This document shows, piece by piece, positions 1 through 5,184 of a stretch of DNA of 6,705 nucleotides. The translations under genes and the position numbers were made by a program. Location: assembly GCA_943356425.1 (NCBI GenBank), contig CALRFE010000019.1, positions 4,888 to 11,592 on the forward strand, given 5' to 3'. Source of the DNA: Candidatus Nomurabacteria bacterium. Lineage in GTDB: Bacteria > Patescibacteriota > Minisyncoccia > Phycocordibacterales > UBA9973. The notes under the pieces were generated by a model, which saw only the letters and a list, made by a program, of their open reading frames with translations, ran no database searches and had not been told where the DNA came from. The number at the start of each line of letters is the position of its first letter. Position 1 is the first letter of the stretch.

Positions 1-1
1 C

Positions 2-1042
2 AATGCACCTGAAGAGAAGGCTCGTGGTATCACGATCGCTCTTTCTCACAACGAGTACGAAACCCCAACGCGCCACTACGCGCACATTGATGCTCCAGGT
101 CACGCTGACTACATCAAAAACATGATCACAGGTGCCGCTCAAATGGACGGTGCTATCATCGTCGTTGCTGCAACTGATGGTGTTATGCCACAGACGCGCG
201 AACACATCCTTCTTGCAAAGCAAGTTGGTGTGCCAAAGATCATCGTGTTCTTGAACAAGTGCGACATGGTTGATGACAAAGACCTCATCGAGCTCGTTGA
301 AGAAGAAGTACGAGAACTCCTCACAAAACAAGGTTTTGACGGTAAAGATGCTCCAGTCATCCGTGGTTCAGCTCTTAAGGCGCTTGAATCAGCAAACAAT
401 GACGACGAATGGGCAAAGAAAATCCTTGACCTTGCAAACGCGCTCGATACCTATATTCCAGTTCCAGAACGTGATACTGCAAAGCCATTCTTGATGCCTA
501 TCGAAGACATCTTTTCAATCGAAGGACGCGGAACTGTCGTTACGGGTAAAATCGAACGCGGAATCGTCAAAGTCGGTGAAGATATCGAAATCGTCGGTAT
601 TAAAGCAACTGCAAAGACGACCGTTACTGGTATTGAAATGTTCAACAAGCAACTTTCAGAAGGTATGGCTGGCGACAACGCTGGTATTCTTCTCCGCGGT
701 ACAAAGAAAGAAGACATCACTCGCGGACAAGTCCTTTCAAAGATCGGTGCAGTTACTCCACACGATTCATTCGAATGTGAAGTGTACATCTTGAAGAAAG
801 AAGAAGGTGGACGTCACACTCCATTCTTCTCTGGTTACAAACCACAGTTCTACATCCGAACTACGGACGTTACTGGTGATGTTACCCTTCCAGAAGGAAA
901 AGAAATGGTTGTCCCAGGTGACACCGTTGCATTCAAAGTAAAGCTCGTTACTCCAGTTGCGCTCGAAGAAAAACAGCGTTTCGCGATCCGTGAAGGCGGA
1001 AAGACCGTCGGCGCAGGAGTGGTAACTAAGATTACTGCGTAA
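2..1042 (+). CDS. tuf: Elongation factor Tu, N-terminus cut by window edge
   Basis: GTPase that delivers aminoacyl-tRNA to the ribosomal A site in the cytoplasm. The reading frame is open from base 2 and 346 residues are visible. The missing part is about 50 residues including the P-loop. Seen in order: the switch I end ARGITI, the G3 motif DAPGH with the catalytic His (codon 101-103), [12 protein letters not shown], the G4 motif NKCD, the G5 motif SALKAL, then beta-barrel domains 2 and 3 with [15 protein letters not shown] and [16 protein letters not shown] at the C-terminus. Compared with the E. coli protein as I recall it, there is a three-residue insertion after SALKALE and Ala replaces Cys81 in the DCPGH motif. 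The ATG at 122 is internal, since conserved sequence continues upstream of it. The gene sits directly ahead of rpsJ, as in the usual str/S10 arrangement, and its stop codon lies in a hairpin loop. Identification is secure. Confidence 0.98.
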   Translation, partial: NAPEEKARGITIALSHNEYETPTRHYAHIDAPGHADYIKNMITGAAQMDGAIIVVAATDGVMPQTREHILLAKQVGVPKIIVFLNKCDMVDDKDLIELVEEEVRELLTKQGFDGKDAPVIRGSALKALESANNDDEWAKKILDLANALDTYIPVPERDTAKPFLMPIEDIFSIEGRGTVVTGKIERGIVKVGEDIEIVGIKATAKTTVTGIEMFNKQLSEGMAGDNAGILLRGTKKEDITRGQVLSKIGAVTPHDSFECEVYILKKEEGGRHTPFFSGYKPQFYIRTTDVTGDVTLPEGKEMVVPGDTVAFKVKLVTPVALEEKQRFAIREGGKTVGAGVVTKITA

Positions 1043-1055
1043 GCAGTAATCTTAG
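1026..1055 (+). promoter_or_regulatory. Perfect 13-bp hairpin enclosing the tuf stop codon
   Basis: CTAAGATTACTGC (1026-1038) pairs perfectly with GCAGTAATCTTAG (1043-1055). The loop is GTAA (1039-1042), which contains the TAA stop and is a GNRA-type tetraloop closed by a C-G pair. No T-run follows, so it is a poor intrinsic terminator. It more likely stabilises a 3' end or affects termination and read-through into rpsJ. The structure is visible in the sequence; the role is inferred. Confidence 0.7.
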
Positions 1056-1133
1056 AGTAAAGAGCAAAAAGAAAAGAGCAAAGAAAATACGAATTCAAAT
1101 TATCTTTACTCTCTTCTCTTAAATCTTTTCTCT
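1054..1133 (+). repeat. Long intergenic palindrome, copy 1 (tuf-rpsJ)
   Basis: Full-length imperfect inverted repeat filling most of the tuf-rpsJ gap. The purine-rich left arm starts GAGTAAAGAGC, the apex is ACGAATTC, and the pyrimidine-rich right arm ends TCTTTTCTCT. Pairing runs in one register with no bulges: 28 of 38 opposed positions pair around an AATT loop. It matches copy 3 (2981-3060) at 78 of 79 bases from the GAG onward; the difference is A at 1097 versus G at 3024. The pyrimidine arm ends 7 nt before the rpsJ ATG. It probably forms an RNA hairpin in the polycistronic transcript. Confidence 0.85.
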
Positions 1134-1140
1134 AAATAAT

Positions 1141-1485
1141 ATGGCTACAAAAACAACAAAAACAAAAAAAGAGGGCACTGATGTCAAACTTCGCATCCGC
1201 GTACGCGCGTATGAGAACAAGATCCTCGATGCTTCGGTCAAACAGATCATGGACACTGCTAATCGCTACGATGCGACGATCAATGGTCCGACACCGATGC
1301 CGACCGAGATCAAGAAGTACACCGTCAACCGCTCTCCATTCATCTACAAGAACACGCGCGAACAGTTCGAGATCCGCACACACAAGCGTGTCATTGATAT
1401 CTTGAATCCAAACCCAAAGACGATCGAAGCACTGACAAACTTGTCGCTTCCATCAGGTGTGGATATTGATGTCAAAATGCTTTAG
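1141..1485 (+). CDS. rpsJ: 30S ribosomal protein S10
   Basis: S10 of the small-subunit head; in other bacteria it also partners NusB in antitermination. The protein has 114 residues against about 103 in E. coli. Residues 1-13 are a Lys/Thr-rich extension ([12 protein letters not shown]). The S10 fold then begins at about residue 16 with [12 protein letters not shown], followed by the loop [15 protein letters not shown] and the highly conserved [15 protein letters not shown]. The family's usual SPHV before the loop tip reads SPFI here. The ATG at 1141 is chosen because it is the first in frame after the palindrome and no Shine-Dalgarno is present to favour another. The upstream region is the pyrimidine arm of palindrome copy 1. 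It follows tuf and precedes rplC, the canonical order, and is probably cotranscribed with both. Confidence 0.97.
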   Translation: MATKTTKTKKEGTDVKLRIRVRAYENKILDASVKQIMDTANRYDATINGPTPMPTEIKKYTVNRSPFIYKNTREQFEIRTHKRVIDILNPNPKTIEALTNLSLPSGVDIDVKML

Positions 1486-1519
1486 AAAATAAAGAGCGAA
1501 GCGATTATATTTTCTTAAG

Positions 1520-1573
1520 CCCCGTGAAATAGGCCGAGAATCGGCCTCCGCGCTTTGCGCGGATTTCACCGGG
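1520..1573 (+). promoter_or_regulatory. Three-way-junction RNA element between rpsJ and rplC
   Basis: The outer stem GTGAAAT (1524-1530) pairs with ATTTCAC (1563-1569) and is extended past one C-C mismatch by CCC (1520-1522) with GGG (1571-1573). It encloses two perfect hairpins with no unpaired junction bases: AGGCCGA/TCGGCCT (1531-1547, GAA loop) and CCGCGC/GCGCGG (1548-1562, TTT loop). A T6 run follows 7 nt later (1581-1586), too far for a textbook terminator but compatible with attenuation. The ATG of rplC is 36 nt downstream. It could be an autoregulatory leader, a weak terminator or an inserted repeat; the sequence alone does not decide. Confidence 0.7.
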
Positions 1574-1609
1574 TGCTCAGTTTTTTAATTCGTTATCACT
1601 CATAAAAAC

Positions 1610-2221
1610 ATGGCAAAATTTATCCTCGGTACAAAACAGCATATGATACAGTACTTCGACGAACAGGGTCGAGTACATCCGGGCACGGTCATTTCGGCGG
1701 GGCCTGTCGTGGTGACGCAAGTCAAAACGAAAGAGACTGACGGTTACAACGCCGTGCAGATCGGTTATGGCACCCAGAAAAAAGAACGTCTTGCAAAAGC
1801 ACAGATCGGCCATTTCAAGGACCTCGGCACTTTTCGTCACACCCAAGAATTTCGCCTTACCAACGCATCTGACATGAAAGTAGGCGACACGATCGACCTC
1901 GATGCATTTGCACAAGGTGACGTCGTCACGGTTACCGGTACTTCAAAAGGTAAAGGTTTCCAAGGTGTCGTCAAACGCCATGGTTTCCATGGTGGTCCGC
2001 GTTCGCACGGTCAAAAACACTCAGAGCGTGAACCAGGTTCTATCGGTGGCGGTCTTCGTGTACGCGTTCCAAAAGGTATGCGTATGGCAGGACGCATGGG
2101 ATCAGACACTATCACGGTAAAAAATTTGAAAGTGGTAGATATTATGAAAGACGAACATCTCCTCGTGGTCAAAGGAGCAATTCCAGGCAAAAAGGGAACC
2201 CTTGTTGCGATTAAAGGATAA
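1610..2221 (+). CDS. rplC: 50S ribosomal protein L3
   Basis: L3 is an early 23S rRNA-binding protein whose long central loop reaches toward the peptidyl-transferase centre. The 203 residues compare with about 209 in E. coli. Seen: the N-terminal barrel strand MAKFILGTKQHMIQYF, a second barrel segment GDVVTVTGTSKGKGFQGVVKRHGF (residues about 103-126), the loop HGGPRSHGQKHSEREPGSIG, then KGMRMAGRMG and the C-terminal strands with VKGAIPG. The loop tip reads SIGGGLRVRVPKG in place of the usual SIG-x-x-x-TPG-K/R-V-x-K-G pattern. It therefore lacks the glutamine that PrmB methylates in E. coli L3. The ATG at 1610 is the natural start, with no Shine-Dalgarno upstream (ACTCATAAAAAC). It lies 124 nt after rpsJ, behind the three-way-junction element. 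Confidence 0.97.
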   Translation: MAKFILGTKQHMIQYFDEQGRVHPGTVISAGPVVVTQVKTKETDGYNAVQIGYGTQKKERLAKAQIGHFKDLGTFRHTQEFRLTNASDMKVGDTIDLDAFAQGDVVTVTGTSKGKGFQGVVKRHGFHGGPRSHGQKHSEREPGSIGGGLRVRVPKGMRMAGRMGSDTITVKNLKVVDIMKDEHLLVVKGAIPGKKGTLVAIKG

Positions 2222-2224
2222 GAA

Positions 2225-2304
2225 AGAGTAAGGAGAAAAGAGTAAGGATAAAAGAAAATACGAATTCGAATTATCTTTTATCTCTTCTCTTAAATCTTTT
2301 CTCT
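2225..2304 (+). repeat. Long intergenic palindrome, copy 2 (rplC-rplD)
   Basis: Same length and register as copies 1 and 3, but with a changed left arm. From the apex outward, 30 of 38 opposed positions pair, two of them G-T. Relative to copy 3 it has a T-A in place of a G-C (bases 2249/2280) and an A-T where copy 3 has a C-A mismatch (2250/2279). Paired changes of this kind argue that the hairpin, not just the sequence, is kept. The pyrimidine arm ends 8 nt before the rplD ATG. Confidence 0.85.
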
Positions 2305-2312
2305 CACACATT

Positions 2313-2987
2313 ATGGAAACAAAAATCTACAATCAAAAAGGACAAGAAGCTGGAACATTCACGCTCCCAGAGAACATCTTTGGACTCAAATGGAATGCTG
2401 ACTTGGTGCACCAGGTGGTGACCAGTATTACTGCAAACACTCGTGCTGGAACTGCTGACACCAAACGTCGTGGCGAAGTACGCGGTGGAGGTAAGAAACC
2501 TTGGAAACAAAAAGGAACCGGTCAAGCTCGTCATGGATCGATCCGCTCTCCTATTTGGAAAGGTGGGGGTGTGACGCATGGTCCGCTTTCAGAAAAGAAC
2601 TACAAAAAGAAACTCAACAAAAAAATGAAGACAAAAGCGCTCTATACAGTGCTTTCAGAAAAATTGCGCGATGGTAAAATCCTTTTCGTTGACCAGTTTG
2701 GCATGAAAGACATCAAGACCAAAAATGGAGCTGCGATGGTCAATGCATTTTCAAAGATCAAAGGTTTTGAAAAACTCGGATACAAAGGTAAAAAAGCCCG
2801 AGCATTTGTTGCACTTCCTGCAATCAACGAAGTTGTTTCAAAGAGCATGCGCAATCTTCCACAGATCGAACTCGGACTTGTAAAAGATATCAACCCTGTT
2901 GATATTCTCTCACACAAATATTTGATCATGCTTGATCCGAAAGAAACGGTCGCATTACTTGCCAAGAGAGGAAGCAAGAAAGAGTAA
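2313..2987 (+). CDS. rplD: 50S ribosomal protein L4
   Basis: L4 (uL4) binds 23S rRNA and lines the polypeptide exit tunnel; in E. coli it also represses its own S10 operon. The protein has 224 residues against about 201 in E. coli. Seen: the N-terminal region with METKIYNQKGQEAG, the long tunnel loop at about residues 45-100 with TKRRGEVRGGGKKPWKQKGTG, QARHGSIRSPIWKGGG and HGP, and a C-terminal globular domain with KALYTVLSEKLRDGK and, near the end, HKYLIMLDPKE. The start at 2313 is unambiguous and has no Shine-Dalgarno. The first codons (ATGGAAACAAAAA) are identical to those of rplW. The last codon GAG and the stop TAA are the first bases of palindrome copy 3, so the gene runs directly into the repeat. 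Confidence 0.97.
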   Translation: METKIYNQKGQEAGTFTLPENIFGLKWNADLVHQVVTSITANTRAGTADTKRRGEVRGGGKKPWKQKGTGQARHGSIRSPIWKGGGVTHGPLSEKNYKKKLNKKMKTKALYTVLSEKLRDGKILFVDQFGMKDIKTKNGAAMVNAFSKIKGFEKLGYKGKKARAFVALPAINEVVSKSMRNLPQIELGLVKDINPVDILSHKYLIMLDPKETVALLAKRGSKKE

Positions 2988-3060
2988 AGAGCAAAAAGAA
3001 AAGAGCAAAGAAAATACGAATTCGAATTATCTTTACTCTCTTCTCTTAAATCTTTTCTCT
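2981..3060 (+). repeat. Long intergenic palindrome, copy 3 (rplD-rplW)
   Basis: Near-identical to copy 1. 29 of 38 opposed positions pair in one unbroken register around an AATT loop at 3019-3022, closed by CG/CG. Its first bases GAGTAA supply the last sense codon and stop of rplD. The pyrimidine arm ends 11 nt before the rplW ATG. Its repetition in the same operon suggests either a spread element or maintained homogeneity by gene conversion. Confidence 0.85.
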
Positions 3061-3071
3061 TATAAAATACT

Positions 3072-3392
3072 ATGGAAACAAAAACAACAAAAAAAGTAGC
3101 GAAAATCGGAACAACACAAGGCTCTAATGGTGTGATTAGGAATCCGCGCATTACAGAAAAGGCGACCATGCAAGCTGAGAAAAATATTTACACGTTCGAT
3201 GTCACTCCCGCTGCAACAAAATCAGAAGTTATCAAAGCAGTTAAATCACTTTTTAAAGTAACCCCAACAAAGGTCGCTATGGTTACGATCCGTCAAAAAT
3301 ATGTCGTCGTCCGTGGAAAAAATGGACTCAAGGCTGGCGGTAAAAAAGCACTTGTATACTTGAAAAAAGGAGACAAGCTCGAATTTATTTAA
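3072..3392 (+). CDS. rplW: 50S ribosomal protein L23
   Basis: L23 sits at the exit-tunnel mouth and, in other bacteria, is the docking site for trigger factor and SRP. The 106 residues include an N-terminal Lys/Thr-rich extension of about 20 residues (METKTTKKVAKIGTTQ), followed by the family core: the NPRITEKA motif, the strand NIYTFDVTPAATKSEV, helix IKAVKSLFKV, TKVAMVTIRQK, and the C-terminal KKALVYLKKGDKLEFI. The start at 3072 is the first ATG after palindrome copy 3. No Shine-Dalgarno marks it, and a shorter form starting later cannot be excluded. Codons 1-8 are A-rich and closely resemble the start of rpsJ. It lies between rplD and rplB, the canonical position. Confidence 0.96.
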   Translation: METKTTKKVAKIGTTQGSNGVIRNPRITEKATMQAEKNIYTFDVTPAATKSEVIKAVKSLFKVTPTKVAMVTIRQKYVVVRGKNGLKAGGKKALVYLKKGDKLEFI

Positions 3393-3401
3393 AACTAGTA
3401 A

Positions 3402-3478
3402 GTAGAAAATAGTAAGTAGTAAGTAGAAAATACGAATCAGAAATTCCTCTTTTCTCTCTTCTCTTACATCTTTTATCT
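3402..3478 (+). repeat. Diverged relative of the palindrome, copy 4 (rplW-rplB)
   Basis: The segment TAGAAAATACGAAT and a right arm of the form TCTCTTCTCTTACATCTTTT resemble the other three copies. The left arm is instead built from short AGTAAGTAG-type repeats. It still folds in one register without bulges about a centre at 3440 (GAAT 3434-3437 with ATTC 3443-3446, then interrupted pairs outward), though more weakly. The pyrimidine arm ends 6 nt before the rplB ATG. Confidence 0.6.
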
Positions 3479-3484
3479 AAAACA

Positions 3485-4333
3485 ATGAAAAGTTTCAAAC
3501 CTACAAGTGCATCACGCCGACACATGAACGTTGTGACCTATCGTGGCAAATTGACCGGTGACAAGCCGCTCAAGGCGCTCACACGAGGTGGCAAGCGATC
3601 TGTTGGACGCAACAACCAGGGACGCATTACGACGCGTCACAAGGGCGGTGGCCACAAACGTGTTGGACGCGATGTTGATTTTCTTTACAACAAGCACGAC
3701 ATTCCTGCGACCATCAAGACGATCGAATACGACCCAAACCGTTCTGCATTCATCGGACTTGCAGTATACGCTGATGGCGAACGACGTTATGTTGTCGTAT
3801 CAAAGAACGCAAAAGCCGGAAACAAATTTATCGTTTCTGAAAAAGCTCCGCTTACGCCAGGCAATCGTCTTCCACTTCGTATGATTCCTGTTGGTACTTT
3901 CGTACACAATATCGAGATCAAGCCAGGTGGTGGTGCGAAGATCGGCCGTTCAGCTGGAATCTTTGCGCAAGTTGTTGCGAACGCGGACGGATACACCAAC
4001 TTGAAGATGCCATCAACGGAAATTCGAAAAGTTTCTGAAAACGCATGGGCAACGATCGGCGAAGTTTCAAACGAAGAATACAAGCTTATGAATTATGGTA
4101 AGGCGGGACGTTCACGATGGAAGGGTATTCGCCCGACCGTTCGTGGTACTGCTATGAACCCTGTTGACCACCCATACGGTGGAGGTGAAGGACGCCAAGG
4201 ACGCGGAACTCGAAGGCCTAAGACCATGTGGGGTAAAGTAACGGGCGGACGAAAGACTCGTACACCAAAGAAATACTCAAATCTCTTCATCGTCTCACGA
4301 CGTATGACGGGAAAATCTCGAAAAGCGAAGTAA
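3485..4333 (+). CDS. rplB: 50S ribosomal protein L2
   Basis: L2 is a primary 23S rRNA-binding protein needed for subunit association and peptidyl-transferase activity. At 282 residues it is slightly longer than E. coli L2 (273). Seen: the N-terminal KPTSASRRHMNV; GRNNQGRITTRHKGGGHKR at about residues 41-59; IEYDPNRSAFIGLAVYADGERRY; the SH3-like centre with IKPGGGAKIGRSAG; EIRKVSENAWATIGEVSN; and the C-terminal WKGIRPTVRGTAMNPVDHPYGGGEGR. The functionally important His (H229) is kept, while the second His of the usual DHPHGGG is Tyr231 (codon 4175-4177). The start at 3485 has no Shine-Dalgarno. It is the last ribosomal gene here; a terminator follows 41 nt after the stop, so the usual rpsS neighbour is missing. 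Confidence 0.97.
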   Translation: MKSFKPTSASRRHMNVVTYRGKLTGDKPLKALTRGGKRSVGRNNQGRITTRHKGGGHKRVGRDVDFLYNKHDIPATIKTIEYDPNRSAFIGLAVYADGERRYVVVSKNAKAGNKFIVSEKAPLTPGNRLPLRMIPVGTFVHNIEIKPGGGAKIGRSAGIFAQVVANADGYTNLKMPSTEIRKVSENAWATIGEVSNEEYKLMNYGKAGRSRWKGIRPTVRGTAMNPVDHPYGGGEGRQGRGTRRPKTMWGKVTGGRKTRTPKKYSNLFIVSRRMTGKSRKAK

Positions 4334-4373
4334 AACGCAAAATCTAAAGACTAAATTCTAAAAAAGAACTACC

Positions 4374-4400
4374 AGAAAATCCGCCTTCGGCGGATTTTCT
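4374..4400. terminator. Intrinsic terminator after rplB
   Basis: A 12-bp perfect stem (4374-4385 with 4389-4400) has the GC core CCGCC-TTC-GGCGG flanked by AAAAT and ATTTT, so it can work in both directions. The core plus flanks (4373-4403) is identical to bases 5115-5145. It marks the end of the ribosomal transcript. Confidence 0.85.
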
Positions 4401-4405
4401 GCTGT

Positions 4406-4434
4406 TTGCTTGTTCTTAGATCCCGGCGTATACT
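4406..4434 (+). promoter_or_regulatory. Probable sigma70-type promoter for the 4477 gene
   Basis: TTGCTT (4406-4411) and TATACT (4429-4434) are separated by exactly 17 nt, placing a start site near 4441 and a leader of roughly 36 nt. It lies immediately after the rplB terminator, so the downstream gene is likely an independent unit. Confidence 0.6.
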
Positions 4435-4476
4435 TATCGATAATAGTTTTATTATTTAATCTTGCTAAATAGTCAT

Positions 4477-5085
4477 ATGATGAATAACCCACAATACAAT
4501 AGTATCAAGATGATCGTCATCATCGCGGTTATCGCAGTCGGCGGTTTCTTTGTGTATAAAAATGTCGCTGATACTGGAACGAATCAATCTGGATCGGTCA
4601 TATTAGGAACACCGACAACCACCCCAGATGGTTATAATCCGTTTTGGCTCAACGGCTCGAATCATGGTAGCGGTCCAGGCACTCCATGTTGGTATGTCAG
4701 TTCACAAGGAGGCTTCATCGGAGTCGTCGGCATGTTCGGTGCTTGCTTCCCGACTGAATGGTTCATAACAATGACTCCTCCCTCTGACAATACTGTTCCC
4801 GAAGATAGCATCAAGACGCCGATCAAAGACATCAATGTCTCATTGGCAGATGGATCTATGTTGATAACAGGAGAACAACCATGGGTGGCGCAAGCGCAAT
4901 TGTTCTTGCTCGGGTATCTGAAAACAGCTCCAACAGGAAAAGTCGATGCGGATACAGCAGAAGCGCTCGCGCAATATCAATCAGAACAACGACTCAGGGT
5001 TACCGGTGTTCTTGATCCAGAAACGGTCGCTTCTCTTGGCGCAATGCTCGCAAAAGTTTCTACACCGCAAGAAGAAAAGAAATAG
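4477..5085 (+). CDS. Membrane-anchored peptidoglycan-binding-domain protein
   Basis: Probably an envelope protein anchored in the cytoplasmic membrane with its bulk outside; the exact role is unknown. Using the ATG at 4477 it has 202 residues (a second ATG follows at 4480). Residues 1-11 are polar with a Lys, 12-27 form one hydrophobic segment (MIVIIAVIAVGGFFVY), and no signal-peptidase or lipobox cleavage site is evident. Residues 30-70 are a Thr/Gly/Ser/Pro-rich linker. Residues 71-100 hold the only two cysteines (C71 in PCWYV, C90 in GACFP), which could form a disulfide. Residues 132-192 match the PG_binding_1 fold: VAQAQLFLLGYL, TGKVDADTAEALAQYQ, then VTGVLDPETVASL. No catalytic domain is attached. 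It has its own promoter and terminator and lacks a Shine-Dalgarno. The TTG at 4462 in the same frame is a less likely start. Confidence 0.8.
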   Translation: MMNNPQYNSIKMIVIIAVIAVGGFFVYKNVADTGTNQSGSVILGTPTTTPDGYNPFWLNGSNHGSGPGTPCWYVSSQGGFIGVVGMFGACFPTEWFITMTPPSDNTVPEDSIKTPIKDINVSLADGSMLITGEQPWVAQAQLFLLGYLKTAPTGKVDADTAEALAQYQSEQRLRVTGVLDPETVASLGAMLAKVSTPQEEKK

Positions 5086-5111
5086 TATAGGACACATAAC
5101 GTAGAACACAG

Positions 5112-5146
5112 AAGCAGAAAATCCGCCTTCGGCGGATTTTCTGCTT
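5112..5146. terminator. Intrinsic terminator after the peptidoglycan-binding gene
   Basis: A perfect 16-bp stem (5112-5127 with 5131-5146) with a TTC loop uses the same CCGCC/GGCGG core and A/T flanks as the rplB terminator. Thirty-one bases (5115-5145) are identical to 4373-4403. It separates this gene from dgkA. Confidence 0.85.
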
Positions 5147-5153
5147 GATTCCC

Positions 5154-5171
5154 CATGTTACGGGTTACATG
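5154..5171 (+). promoter_or_regulatory. Operator-like inverted repeat at the dgkA promoter
   Basis: CATGTTAC (5154-5161) and GTTACATG (5164-5171) form an inverted repeat with 7 of 8 positions matching, separated by GG. It overlaps the TG of the extended -10. It also reads as a direct repeat of GTTAC. It may bind a regulator, but short A/T-rich repeats of this length arise by chance. Confidence 0.3.
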
Positions 5172-5178
5172 CTATACT
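5170..5178 (+). promoter_or_regulatory. Extended -10 promoter of dgkA
   Basis: TGCTATACT fits the extended -10 form TGnTATAAT with one mismatch. No reasonable -35 lies at 16-18 nt. Transcription starting 7 nt after the hexamer would begin at 5185, the A of the dgkA ATG, giving a leaderless mRNA. Confidence 0.6.
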
Positions 5179-5184
5179 TTTCTC

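Noticed and set aside
1486..1519. Remnant of the palindrome's left arm before the three-way junction (AAAGAGCGAAGCGATTAT)
   Set aside because: Resemblance to AAAGAGCAAAGAAAAT is short, and no matching right arm is present.
2226..2246. GTAAGGAGAA as a Shine-Dalgarno for rplD
   Set aside because: It lies about 80 nt upstream of the ATG in the left arm of the palindrome, far outside usable spacing.
2642..3169. 175-codon open frame on the - strand across rplD-rplW, with similar peptides on the - strand at 850-1098 and 2102-2311
   Set aside because: Their shared residues come from translating the palindrome in reverse. They oppose firmly identified ribosomal genes and match no family.
1054..3478. 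CRISPR-like array
   Set aside because: The repeats are separated by whole genes, are full palindromes, and have no spacers of regular length.
4462..4476. TTG start five codons upstream for the peptidoglycan-binding protein
   Set aside because: Two ATG codons follow at 4477 and 4480 directly before a normal signal-anchor N-terminus, and no ribosome-binding site favours the TTG.
5155..5184. ATG at 5155 as the dgkA start
   Set aside because: The added residues are encoded across the extended -10 promoter, and family proteins begin near MESSREQEAF; the 5185 start fits family length.
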